Shown: positions 56,001-64,000 of the stretch, piece by piece
Position numbering within the stretch: position 1 is the first letter of the stretch
How the letters are laid out: each line of letters begins with the position of its first letter
Source of the DNA: Leclercia sp. 29361
Lineage (GTDB): Bacteria > Pseudomonadota > Gammaproteobacteria > Enterobacterales > Enterobacteriaceae
NCBI RefSeq assembly: GCF_011290365.1
Contig: NZ_CP049786.1
Span: forward strand, 806,001-870,000
Direction: 5' to 3'
DNA: 64,000 nucleotides
Translations under genes and position numbers: made by a program
Notes under the pieces: generated by a model
Told to the model about the DNA's origin: nothing
The model's database searches: none
What the model saw: the letters and a program-made list of their open reading frames with translations, nothing else

Positions 56001-57434
56001 TTAACGATGACGAAATTCACGGTGTTCACCGCCGCCCCGGCGTTCAGACATCTGGGCTCTGCCACCGCTGCGCTGTTCCGGGGTACGGGCCGATTGCTGA
56101 CGGCTCTGCATCCCACGCTGCTGTTGGGCCTGCCAGCTGGCCGAACGGCTGTCGTTGCCGCTGAGGGCGTTGGCCCGCTGATGCGTTTGCGTGGCTCGCT
56201 GGCGGGTGTGCTCAGTGCGCTGCTGCGGTTGTGCGTTGCGGGCGGTTTCCTGACGGGGCGCGCTGCGTTGGGGGTTATTTTCCCGTTTGGTGGTTTTCGG
56301 GCGCTCGTTGTCGTATCCCCGGTAGTTATTGCGCTGGGAGAGCTGGTTCAGCTGCTGGTTTGCCGCCTGGCGCTGGGCGTCGCGGTTGACGGTCCCTTGC
56401 GGCGTAGTGAGGCTGGTGGCGTAGGGTACGCCCCCACGATAGGCCGGATTATGCTGCCAGCCGCGGTTAGCATCCAGTCGTTCACCGCTGATTTTATTGA
56501 AGTTATCCACGTTGATATTGATGTTGTTATCACCGTTACGCGAATAGCCGCCGTGATGATCCCCGTTATGATGGTCATGATCCCAGTCATCATCGTCATC
56601 CCAGTCGATATTGCTGAAGATGGCATAGGTTGTGGCCACCCCGAGACTGAAGCCCAGCCCTTTCACCAGGCTGTCGGTGAACTGCTCCCCCGGAGGCGGC
56701 GGCAGAAAGACTGGCGGATAACTGGTGTTAGGCCAGGTACCATAAACCGTGCTGGGGTTGTAGGTCGGGACATACACCACCTGCGGATCGGCGGATTCAA
56801 TTTTGATCACCGTTGGGGCAGGAGCTGATGTTGAGGTTGAAGTCGAGGCTTTTGGCGGTTCGGTTTTCGCCACCGTGGTCACCGTCTGCTGCGGCGTGGA
56901 CTGCAGCGCGCCGGTTTCCTGCGCCAGCAGGCGCAAGCGCTGGACGGAGTCCATCACATCCTTCGGCTGGGCGAGAAACGCATCCCCGAGATTCTGCACC
57001 CACGGCGGGTTTTCCCCCATCAGCGACATCAGCTGGGGGAAGGCGACCAGCGATTTTACGCTCGGATCCCAGGGCTGCCCCGCGACCGCCTGAACCGCCG
57101 CATCTCCCTGCATCTTCGGATTGTCCCGCGACCACTGGGCTGCCTGGATCACGTTTGCCGGATAGGTAGCGGCCATCAACACTTGCGACAGCAGTGCGTC
57201 CGGGTAAAGGGCAATCGGAGCGACCCATTGATCGATTTGCGCTGCGGTGTAGGCCACCGGCACCTGGGGCACAGCCACTGGCGCAGTTTGGGTGACCGGA
57301 GCGGGCTGCACGGGTGGGGGAGGCTGAGTGATGGTTTCCGGTACGCGGCTATTCACGTAGACAACGCCCGAGGCGGCTAACAGCCCGGCGCTACACAGGA
57401 GAGCAATCAGATGTGGCTTAAGGGGCAACTTCAT
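56001..57434 (-). CDS. yacH: YacH-like DUF3300 protein
   Basis: 477 residues (E. coli about 617). N-terminal membrane/signal segment (about 8-28), Pro-rich spacer, DUF3300 domain (about 60-260; AAQIDQWVAPIALYPDALLS), a region rich in Asp/His (DDDDDWDHDHHNGDHHGG) that could bind metal, and a Gln/Arg-rich low-complexity tail. The E. coli tail carries tandem repeats of SASPEQRQAVRE type that are absent here. Function unknown; periplasmic side inferred. Confidence 0.85.
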   Translation of the reverse strand: MKLPLKPHLIALLCSAGLLAASGVVYVNSRVPETITQPPPPVQPAPVTQTAPVAVPQVPVAYTAAQIDQWVAPIALYPDALLSQVLMAATYPANVIQAAQWSRDNPKMQGDAAVQAVAGQPWDPSVKSLVAFPQLMSLMGENPPWVQNLGDAFLAQPKDVMDSVQRLRLLAQETGALQSTPQQTVTTVAKTEPPKASTSTSTSAPAPTVIKIESADPQVVYVPTYNPSTVYGTWPNTSYPPVFLPPPPGEQFTDSLVKGLGFSLGVATTYAIFSNIDWDDDDDWDHDHHNGDHHGGYSRNGDNNININVDNFNKISGERLDANRGWQHNPAYRGGVPYATSLTTPQGTVNRDAQRQAANQQLNQLSQRNNYRGYDNERPKTTKRENNPQRSAPRQETARNAQPQQRTEHTRQRATQTHQRANALSGNDSRSASWQAQQQRGMQSRQQSARTPEQRSGGRAQMSERRGGGEHREFRHR

Positions 57435-57593
57435 AGTAAGACTCCGACGAGAGCGAGGCCGTAAGGCGTTTACGTTGCCGCGAGTATATGCACCCGGGTA
57501 TTACTTTTTTGACTTAAACAGGGAACCGTGCCGACCGGCCGGAGAAAGAGTGTGAGCATTTATTACACAGATTATATCCGATGATGCAAAATC
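57435..57593. promoter_or_regulatory. yacH promoter region
   Basis: On the minus strand a consensus-like TATAAT (complement of about 57573-57578) lies about 140 bp before yacH. No other gene is seen. The 3' boundary with the RNA candidate downstream is arbitrary. Confidence 0.4.
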
Positions 57594-57731
57594 CGTTGGG
57601 GTTTCACAAGCGGCTTGCACACCGCCGAATTGCGGAGCAAAATCTCTTTCGTTGGGGTTTGCCGCAAATCTGCCAATCCGGTGTGCTACCACCGCAAGGC
57701 AACAAAATAACCGCTTTAGGGCGGTTTTTTT
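57594..57731 (+). ncRNA. Candidate structured RNA ending in a terminator, upstream of acnB
   Basis: Nested complementary arms: GCACACCG (57617-57624) with CGGTGTGC (57679-57686), and inside it TTGCGG (57630-57635) with CCGCAA (57662-57667). A terminator follows (AACCGC/GCGGTT, 57709-57726, then T to 57731). An 11-bp direct repeat CGTTGGGGTTT occurs at 57594 and 57650. No plus-strand gene precedes the terminator, so it must end either an independent small RNA or a long acnB leader. The 5' end is unknown and no promoter is certain. Confidence 0.45.
57709..57731 (+). terminator. Orphan terminator upstream of acnB
   Basis: AACCGC (57709-57714) with GCGGTT (57721-57726), T run of seven. It is 210 bp before acnB and oriented with it. 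Confidence 0.75.
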
Positions 57732-57943
57732 GTGCCCGAAATTCTTCCCGCCTCGCCGCTATACCATGCTTAACGATTCAGCAAACGATTTAATGTTGCT
57801 TTTTTGTAAACGGATTAACACTGTCTGAAAATCCTGCTATGCTGCCCGACGCGGTATCGGGCATTTACCCTACAAACTGCTGTCTCACAGGAGCGTGAAG
57901 AGAACGCCGGCCGCATATGACAATGAGAGCGAGGAGAACCGTC

Positions 57944-60541
57944 GTGCTAGAAGAATACCGTAAGCACGTAGCAGAACGTGCCGCCGAGGGGATTGTACCG
58001 AAACCCTTAGATGCTACCCAGATGGCTGGGCTCGTCGAGCTGCTGAAGAATCCGCCAAAAGGCGAAGAAGAATTCCTGTTAGATCTGTTGATCAACCGTG
58101 TACCGCCAGGCGTCGATGAAGCCGCCTACGTTAAAGCCGGTTTCCTTGCTGCGATTGCCAAAGGCGAAGCAACCTCCCCACTGGTTACCCCTGAAAAAGC
58201 GATTGAACTGCTCGGCACCATGCAGGGTGGTTATAACATTCATCCGCTGATTGATGCGCTGGACAGCACCACGCTGGCACCGATTGCCGCTAAAGCCCTG
58301 TCCCATACGCTGCTGATGTTCGATAACTTCTACGACGTAGAAGAGAAAGCGAAAGCGGGCAATGGCTACGCGAAGCAGGTTATGCAGTCCTGGGCTGATG
58401 CCGAATGGTTCCTGAGCCGTCCTGCGCTGGCGGAAAAAATGACCGTCACCGTCTTCAAGGTGACCGGCGAAACCAACACCGATGATCTGTCTCCGGCGCC
58501 GGATGCCTGGTCACGCCCGGATATCCCACTGCACGCCCTGGCGATGCTGAAAAACGCCCGCGAAGGCATTGAGCCGGATCAGCCTGGTGCCGTCGGCCCG
58601 ATCAAGCAGATCGAAGCCCTGCAACAGAAAGGTTTCCCGCTGGCTTACGTTGGTGACGTGGTCGGTACCGGTTCTTCCCGTAAATCCGCAACCAACTCCG
58701 TGCTGTGGTTCATGGGTGATGACATTCCACACGTGCCGAACAAGCGCGGCGGTGGTCTGTGCCTCGGCGGCAAAATTGCCCCTATCTTCTTCAACACCAT
58801 GGAAGATGCCGGCGCCCTGCCTATTGAAGTGGACGTGAACAACCTGAACATGGGCGACGTGATTGACGTCTACCCGTTCAAAGGCGAAGTACGTAACCAC
58901 GACACCAACGAACTGCTGGCGACTTTCGAGCTGAAAACCGACGTGCTGATCGACGAAGTACGTGCCGGTGGCCGTATCCCGCTGATCATCGGTCGTGGCC
59001 TGACCACCAAAGCGCGTGAAGCGCTGGGTCTGCCGCATAGCGACGTATTCCGTCAGGCGAAAGACGTCGCCGAAAGCGACCGGGGTTACTCTCTGGCGCA
59101 GAAAATGGTTGGCCGGGCTTGCGGCGTAGCCGGTATCCGTCCGGGTGCCTACTGCGAGCCGAAGATGACCTCCGTGGGCTCTCAGGACACCACCGGTCCT
59201 ATGACCCGTGACGAACTGAAAGACCTGGCGTGCCTGGGCTTCTCCTCTGACCTGGTGATGCAGTCCTTCTGCCACACCGCGGCCTATCCGAAGCCGGTTG
59301 ACGTCACCACGCACCACACTCTGCCAGACTTCATCATGAACCGTGGCGGTGTCTCTCTGCGTCCGGGCGATGGCGTCATCCACTCCTGGCTGAACCGCAT
59401 GCTGCTGCCGGATACCGTCGGTACCGGTGGTGACTCCCACACCCGTTTCCCGATTGGGATCTCCTTCCCGGCGGGTTCTGGTCTGGTGGCCTTTGCCGCT
59501 GCGACCGGCGTGATGCCGCTGGACATGCCGGAATCCGTTCTGGTGCGTTTCAAAGGCAAAATGCAGCCGGGCATCACCCTGCGTGACCTCGTGCATGCGA
59601 TCCCGCTGTACGCGATCAAACAGGGCCTGCTGACCGTTGAGAAGAAAGGTAAGAAGAACATCTTCTCTGGCCGCATCCTCGAGATCGAAGGCCTGCCGGA
59701 TCTGAAAGTGGAGCAGGCGTTTGAACTGACCGATGCCTCCGCTGAGCGTTCCGCTGCGGGCTGTACCATCAAGCTGAACCAGGCACCAATCGAAGAGTAC
59801 CTGACCTCCAACATCGTGCTGCTGAAGTGGATGATTGCTGAAGGTTACGGCGACCGTCGTACTCTGGAGCGTCGTATTCAGGGCATGGAGAAATGGCTGG
59901 CGGATCCACAGCTGCTCGAAGCCGATGCTGACGCGGAATATGCGGCAGTGATCGACATCGATCTGGCCGACATCAAAGAGCCAATCCTGTGTGCGCCGAA
60001 CGATCCGGACGACGCGCGTCTGCTCTCTGACGTTCAGGGCGACAAGATTGACGAAGTGTTCATCGGCTCCTGCATGACCAACATCGGTCACTTCCGCGCT
60101 GCCGGTAAACTGCTGGATACCCACAAAGGCCAGCTGCCGACCCGTCTGTGGGTGGCACCGCCAACCCGTATGGACGCGGCCCAGTTGACGGAAGAGGGGT
60201 ACTACAGCGTGTTCGGTAAGAGCGGGGCGCGTATCGAAATCCCTGGCTGTTCCCTGTGTATGGGTAACCAGGCGCGCGTGGCTGACGGTGCGACGGTGGT
60301 CTCCACCTCAACCCGTAACTTCCCGAACCGTTTAGGTACCGGGGCAAACGTCTACCTGGCCTCTGCGGAGCTGGCGGCGGTTGCAGCGCTGATTGGCAAG
60401 CTGCCAACGCCGGAAGAGTACCAGACCTTCGTGGCACAGGTAGATAAGACGGCGGTGGATACCTATCGCTATCTGAACTTCGATCAGCTCTCTCAGTACA
60501 CCGAGAAGGCTGACGGGGTTATCTTCCAGACGGCAGTGTAA
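57944..60541 (+). CDS. acnB: Aconitate hydratase B
   Basis: 865 residues from the GTG at 57944, equal to E. coli AcnB ([12 protein letters not shown]); an upstream in-frame ATG at 57917 would add nine residues. GAGGAGA precedes the GTG. 4Fe-4S ligand cysteines lie in [11 protein letters not shown] (about 710) and GCSLCMGNQ (about 769, 772). Major TCA-cycle aconitase; also binds RNA when its cluster is lost. Confidence 0.96.
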   Translation: MLEEYRKHVAERAAEGIVPKPLDATQMAGLVELLKNPPKGEEEFLLDLLINRVPPGVDEAAYVKAGFLAAIAKGEATSPLVTPEKAIELLGTMQGGYNIHPLIDALDSTTLAPIAAKALSHTLLMFDNFYDVEEKAKAGNGYAKQVMQSWADAEWFLSRPALAEKMTVTVFKVTGETNTDDLSPAPDAWSRPDIPLHALAMLKNAREGIEPDQPGAVGPIKQIEALQQKGFPLAYVGDVVGTGSSRKSATNSVLWFMGDDIPHVPNKRGGGLCLGGKIAPIFFNTMEDAGALPIEVDVNNLNMGDVIDVYPFKGEVRNHDTNELLATFELKTDVLIDEVRAGGRIPLIIGRGLTTKAREALGLPHSDVFRQAKDVAESDRGYSLAQKMVGRACGVAGIRPGAYCEPKMTSVGSQDTTGPMTRDELKDLACLGFSSDLVMQSFCHTAAYPKPVDVTTHHTLPDFIMNRGGVSLRPGDGVIHSWLNRMLLPDTVGTGGDSHTRFPIGISFPAGSGLVAFAAATGVMPLDMPESVLVRFKGKMQPGITLRDLVHAIPLYAIKQGLLTVEKKGKKNIFSGRILEIEGLPDLKVEQAFELTDASAERSAAGCTIKLNQAPIEEYLTSNIVLLKWMIAEGYGDRRTLERRIQGMEKWLADPQLLEADADAEYAAVIDIDLADIKEPILCAPNDPDDARLLSDVQGDKIDEVFIGSCMTNIGHFRAAGKLLDTHKGQLPTRLWVAPPTRMDAAQLTEEGYYSVFGKSGARIEIPGCSLCMGNQARVADGATVVSTSTRNFPNRLGTGANVYLASAELAAVAALIGKLPTPEEYQTFVAQVDKTAVDTYRYLNFDQLSQYTEKADGVIFQTAV

Positions 60542-60553
60542 TTAGTGTTTGTT

Positions 60554-60619
60554 CCCTCTCCCTGTGGGAGAGGGCCAGGGTGAGGGCATCAGACCGCAGG
60601 GTCTTGCCCTCACCTTTTT
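60554..60619 (+). repeat. Double-hairpin intergenic repeat after acnB, acting as terminator
   Basis: First stem CCCTCTCCC (60554-60562) with GGGAGAGGG (60566-60574). Second stem GGTGAGGGCA (60579-60588) with TGCCCTCACC (60605-60614), then TTTTT. I recognise the CCCTCTCCC..GGGAGAGGG motif as an intergenic repeat common in Enterobacter and Klebsiella relatives. The second hairpin with its T run can end acnB. Confidence 0.75.
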
Positions 60620-60703
60620 ATTTTCATTCCTTCCACGCGTTCCGCTTTTTTTCTGCCTCGCTGCTGCGATAATTACTGCAAGGGCTTTGCAGAGGAAAAT
60701 ACT

Positions 60704-61066
60704 ATGGATTACGAATTTCTGCGTGATATCACCGGCGTGGTGAAAGTGCGCATGTCGATGGGTCACGAAGTAGTCGGTCACTGGTTCAACGAGGAAGTGA
60801 AAGAGAACCTGAGCCTGCTCGATGAAGTGGAACAGGCTGCGCGCACGGTAAAAGGCAGTGAACGATCCTGGCAACGTACCGGGCATGAATACACGCTGTG
60901 GATGGACGGCGAAGAGGTCATGGTTCGCGCCAATCAGCTGGAGTTTTCCGGCGACGAGATGGAAGAGGGGATGAACTACTACGATGAAGAGAGCCTGTCG
61001 CTGTGCGGCGTAGAGGATTTTCTGCAGGTGGTGGCGGCCTACCGTGATTTCATGAAACAGAAGTAA
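60704..61066 (+). CDS. yacL: YacL, UPF0231 family protein
   Basis: 120 residues, cytoplasmic, acidic, no membrane segment. Recognised by sequence ([20 protein letters not shown]) and its fixed place after acnB. Function not established. GCAGAGGA precedes the ATG. Confidence 0.92.
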   Translation: MDYEFLRDITGVVKVRMSMGHEVVGHWFNEEVKENLSLLDEVEQAARTVKGSERSWQRTGHEYTLWMDGEEVMVRANQLEFSGDEMEEGMNYYDEESLSLCGVEDFLQVVAAYRDFMKQK

Positions 61067-61096
61067 GATCCGGAGCCTCCCTGCTCCGGACGCACC

Positions 61097-61891
61097 TTAT
61101 ACGGCCGTAATGTTGCGGCCGTAGTAAATTTCGCGCATCTCTTTCCACAGCAGGTCAGTAATAACCTTCCGCTCATCTTCGCTTAAATCTTCCGGCCGGG
61201 TATGGAACATGTAGTGCTTTAGGTCGAACTCCTTCAGCAGCATCTTGGTATGGAAGATATTTTCCTGATACACGTTCACATCCATCATGTCGTACAGCGC
61301 TTTCATGTCCTCAGACATAAAGCTCTGGATCGAGTTAATTTCATGATCGATAAAGTGTTTCATGCCATTGATATCACGGGTAAAGCCGCGCACGCGGTAA
61401 TCTATGGTCACGATGTCGGACTCAAGCTGATGAATCAGGTAATTCAGCGCATTGAGAGGGGAGATCACCCCGCAGGTCGACACTTCAATATCGGCGCGGA
61501 AAGTGCATAATCCGCCTTCCGGATGGCTCTCCGGGTAGGTATGGACGCAGATATGGCTCTTATCAAGATGGGCCACCACCGCTTCCGGCAGCGGGCCGGG
61601 GTGCTCGGTAGGATCGATAAGCGTCGGATCCACCGGCTCTTCGCTGACCAGAATGGTGACGCTGGCGCCCTGAGGTTCATAATCCTGACGGGCGATGTTC
61701 AGGATATTGGCCCCGATGATGGAACAGGTTTCTGACAGGATCTCGGTCAGTCGGTTGGCGTTATAGAGTTCATCGATATAGGCGATATAACCATCGCGCT
61801 CTTCCGCCGTTTTGACATAGCAGATATCGTAAATACAAAAACTCAGGCTTTTGGTCAGGTTGTTAAAGCCATGCAGTTTTAGCTTTTTCAA
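61097..61891 (-). CDS. speD: S-adenosylmethionine decarboxylase proenzyme
   Basis: 264 residues from TTG at 61891, giving the E. coli N-terminus (MKKLKLHGF) and length. A GTG at 61900 would overlap the speE stop and lies too close to GAGGGGG. Self-cleaves before the serine of [18 protein letters not shown] (about Ser112) to create its pyruvoyl group. Supplies the aminopropyl donor to SpeE. The two genes are nearly contiguous. Confidence 0.93.
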   Translation of the reverse strand: MKKLKLHGFNNLTKSLSFCIYDICYVKTAEERDGYIAYIDELYNANRLTEILSETCSIIGANILNIARQDYEPQGASVTILVSEEPVDPTLIDPTEHPGPLPEAVVAHLDKSHICVHTYPESHPEGGLCTFRADIEVSTCGVISPLNALNYLIHQLESDIVTIDYRVRGFTRDINGMKHFIDHEINSIQSFMSEDMKALYDMMDVNVYQENIFHTKMLLKEFDLKHYMFHTRPEDLSEDERKVITDLLWKEMREIYYGRNITAV

Positions 61892-61896
61892 TTCAT

Positions 61897-62754
61897 TCAC
61901 CCCCTCAGAGCATCCTGCAAATATTGTGGTAAGGCAAAGGCTGCGGTATGGACGGCCGGATTGTAATAACGGCAGGTCAGATTCGCGTGCTGGAAGCGCG
62001 CCTGAATGATGCCGGTAGAGAGATGACGCAGGGCTTCATTGTCCGTCGCCCAGGCAAAGGTCATTACGCCGCCGTAATAGGTCGGGATCGCCGCCTGGTA
62101 GAAGCTGACGTCGGTAAAGTAGTGGCTTAGCTTACGGTGGCTGTCGATGGCCTCATCCTGCTGCAGGAAGCAGACGCCGTTCTGGGCGACAAAGACCCCG
62201 CCAGGATTCAGGCAGCGTTTGCAGCCTTCATAGAACGCCGAGGTAAAGAGACTCTCGCCGGGCCCAATCGGATCGGTGCAATCGGAGATGATCACATCGA
62301 AAGTCTGCGTCGTCTGGTTAACAAAATTGACGCCGTCGTCGATCACCAACGTAAAGCGCGGATCGTCGTAACTTCCGGCATTGTGATTGGGCAGATACTG
62401 GCGGCAGAAAGAGACCACGCCAGCGTCGATCTCGACCATGGTGATGCTTTCAACGTTTTTGTGGCGGGACACTTCACGCAGCATGGCGCCGTCGCCGCCG
62501 CCGATGATCAGCACATGTTTCGCATTGCCGTGGGCCAGCAGCGGGACGTGAGTCATCATCTCGTGATAAATGAATTCATCACGCTCGGTGGTCTGCACCA
62601 CGCCATCCAGCGCCATCACCCGGCCAAAGGCCGCGTTTTCGAAAATGATCAGATCCTGATGATCGGTTTTCTCATGATAGAGCACGTTATCAATGGCAAA
62701 GTACTGTCCAAACTGGTCATGCAGCGTTTCATGCCACATTTTCTTTTCGGCCAT
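61897..62754 (-). CDS. speE: Spermidine synthase
   Basis: 285 residues (E. coli 288). Aminopropyltransferase with Rossmann motif [14 protein letters not shown] (about 82-95) and acidic DCTDPIGPG (about 157-165). Makes spermidine from putrescine and decarboxylated AdoMet. Strong AGGAGG site before the ATG. First gene of speED. Confidence 0.97.
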   Translation of the reverse strand: MAEKKMWHETLHDQFGQYFAIDNVLYHEKTDHQDLIIFENAAFGRVMALDGVVQTTERDEFIYHEMMTHVPLLAHGNAKHVLIIGGGDGAMLREVSRHKNVESITMVEIDAGVVSFCRQYLPNHNAGSYDDPRFTLVIDDGVNFVNQTTQTFDVIISDCTDPIGPGESLFTSAFYEGCKRCLNPGGVFVAQNGVCFLQQDEAIDSHRKLSHYFTDVSFYQAAIPTYYGGVMTFAWATDNEALRHLSTGIIQARFQHANLTCRYYNPAVHTAAFALPQYLQDALRG

Positions 62755-62864
62755 GGGATGATACCTCCTTTGTTAACACCCGGTTAAAACGGGCGAAACA
62801 TCATAGCTAACAATGACCGTGGTTGCACGGCCATCAATTCAGCAATCGGGCATCGGGAGGGGAG

Positions 62865-63212
62865 TTACTTAACGTAGGCGAGCAGGCTCAGCGAGTCGCG
62901 AGCCAGGGCTTTACATTTTTTTGCCGTGGGAATGCCGATGCCGCTGAGATCGCGGTAGCTGTCTTCACCGAGGGTTTTCATATCGAAACTGTCGTAGTTG
63001 CTCAGATCCCACTGGTTCTGTTGAGCAAAGAAGACCAGCGCGCGACGAATCTGACCGTTAGGTAAATTCTGGTAGCCACAGTCGTTTTTCAGAAATACAA
63101 ACACCGCCGTTAAATCCGCCATATCTTCGGCTTCATTTTCACTCAGCGCATAGCTGTTTGCGCAACTTATCATCAGGGTGCTGAACAGGATTGTTCGGAA
63201 AAACGTCTTCAT
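62865..63212 (-). CDS. yacC: YacC, exported PulS/OutS-like protein
   Basis: 115 residues, the E. coli length. Signal peptide (about 1-22, ending NSYA). Two cysteines remain in the mature part (NDCGYQ and KKCKAL), probably a disulfide. I recall it as related to type II secretion pilotins, but it lacks a lipobox and no secretin gene is nearby, so the role is unknown. The frame is open far upstream; MKTFFRT is the right start. Confidence 0.88.
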   Translation of the reverse strand: MKTFFRTILFSTLMISCANSYALSENEAEDMADLTAVFVFLKNDCGYQNLPNGQIRRALVFFAQQNQWDLSNYDSFDMKTLGEDSYRDLSGIGIPTAKKCKALARDSLSLLAYVK

Positions 63213-63292
63213 TGCTTCTACCAATACGTCACGGAAATTCAACGTTAGCACACTTCCCGCCGGTGCGACGATCTTTATTATTGCTGCGCTTC

Positions 63293-63323
63293 TTGACCTT
63301 CCGGCAAGGGGAGGGTTTATGCT
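63293..63323 (+). promoter_or_regulatory. CueR-type copper-responsive promoter of cueO
   Basis: -35 TTGACC (63293-63298) and -10 TATGCT (63318-63323) are separated by 19 bp, the abnormal spacing typical of MerR-family targets. The spacer carries the dyad CCTTCC..GGAGGG, matching CueR sites. Copper-bound CueR is expected to activate cueO here. Confidence 0.88.
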
Positions 63324-63357
63324 CATGGCATCGAATGCTGCGAATAAGGAGATGAAC

Positions 63358-64000
63358 ATGCAACGCCGTGATTTTTTAAAATATTCTGCCGCACTGGGTG
63401 TCGCCAGTGCCTTACCGCTGTCGAGCCGCGCCGCTTTTGCGGCCGAGCGTCCCGTCCTGCCGATCCCCAATTTTCTCACACCCGACGCGCGTAATCAGGT
63501 GAAGCTGGTGGTGCAGGCGGGCAAAACCACCTTTGGACCGCATAACGCCACCACCTGGGGCTACAACGGCAATCTGCTGGGCCCGGCCATTCAGCTACGC
63601 AAGGGAAAAGCGCTGACCGTCAATATCCACAACACCCTCAATGAAGAGACCACCGTTCACTGGCACGGTCTGGAGGTACCGGGCGAGGTGGACGGTGGCC
63701 CGCACGGCATCATCAAACCCGGTGGCCAGCGGACAGTGACCTTTACCCCGGATCAGCGGGCGGCCACCTGCTGGTTCCATCCCCATCAGCACGGCAAAAC
63801 CGGGCATCAGGTGGCGATGGGGCTCGCCGGGCTGGTACTGATTGAGGATGATGAAAGCCGCCTGCTGCGCCTGCCTAAGCAGTGGGGCATCGACGATGTG
63901 CCGGTGATCGTGCAGGACAAAAAATTCACCGCCGACGGACAGATTGATTACCAGCTGGATGTGATGAGCGCCGCGGTGGGCTGGTTTGGCGATACGCTGC
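63358..64000 (+). CDS. cueO: Multicopper oxidase CueO (N-terminal part; cut by window edge)
   Basis: 214 complete codons are visible out of about 520-530. Tat signal peptide with RRDFLK (residues 3-8) and cleavage near AFA. First cupredoxin domain with copper motifs HWHGLEV and [13 protein letters not shown]. Periplasmic oxidation of Cu(I) to Cu(II) protects against copper. The ATG at 63358 follows AAGGAGATGA. Confidence 0.96.
   Translation, partial: MQRRDFLKYSAALGVASALPLSSRAAFAAERPVLPIPNFLTPDARNQVKLVVQAGKTTFGPHNATTWGYNGNLLGPAIQLRKGKALTVNIHNTLNEETTVHWHGLEVPGEVDGGPHGIIKPGGQRTVTFTPDQRAATCWFHPHQHGKTGHQVAMGLAGLVLIEDDESRLLRLPKQWGIDDVPVIVQDKKFTADGQIDYQLDVMSAAVGWFGDTL

Overview
The window is chromosomal DNA from a member of the Enterobacteriaceae. 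Gene order runs sgrR-sgrS/T-setA-leu-leuO-ilvIH-cra-dcw cluster-secM-secA-mutT-guaC-hof/ppdD-nadC-ampDE-aroP-pdhR-aceEF-lpd-yacH-acnB-yacL-speDE-yacC-cueO. This matches the order remembered for the Escherichia coli region near 1.5-3 min, and most proteins have the same lengths as their E. coli counterparts. A longer SgrT, a Hok-like gene after setA, and a GH43 glycosidase/GPH transporter pair between ampE and aroP differ from E. coli K-12 and suggest an Enterobacter/Leclercia/Lelliottia-like genus. That genus placement is inference.

Layout. 1-2.4 kb: glucose-phosphate stress locus (sgrR cut by the left edge, dual-function SgrS RNA encoding SgrT, setA), then a type I toxin-antitoxin module (hok with an antisense sok-like RNA). 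2.4-7.4 kb: leuLABCD on the minus strand, with a classic attenuator. 7.4-11.6 kb: leuO and ilvIH. 11.7-12.7 kb: cra. 13.2-31.2 kb: the uninterrupted division and cell-wall cluster mraZ-rsmH-ftsL-ftsI-murE-murF-mraY-murD-ftsW-murG-murC-ddlB-ftsQ-ftsA-ftsZ-lpxC, with many start/stop overlaps. 31.4-35.1 kb: secM-secA-mutT. 35.2-36.7 kb: yacG-zapD-coaE on the minus strand. 37-43.6 kb: guaC, type IV pilus genes ppdD-hofB-hofC, nadC and ampDE. 43.6-46 kb: the accessory GH43/transporter pair. 46.2-55.1 kb: aroP and the pyruvate dehydrogenase operon pdhR-aceE-aceF-lpd. 55.2-57.4 kb: yacH plus a DUF2950 gene. 57.9-64 kb: acnB, yacL, speED, yacC and the start of cueO, which is cut by the right edge.

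Most of the window is conserved core genome, and no large mobile element, CRISPR array or phage is visible. The less ordinary signals are small. They are: the hok/sok module; a nested-stem RNA-like element with its own terminator upstream of acnB; a long hairpin in the pdhR-aceE gap; a 20-bp perfect palindrome in the lpd promoter; a SecM arrest peptide with a divergent linker and a probable TTG start; a textbook 19-bp-spacer CueR-type promoter before cueO; and the GH43/GPH sugar-use pair. I found no convincing wholly new multi-gene system.
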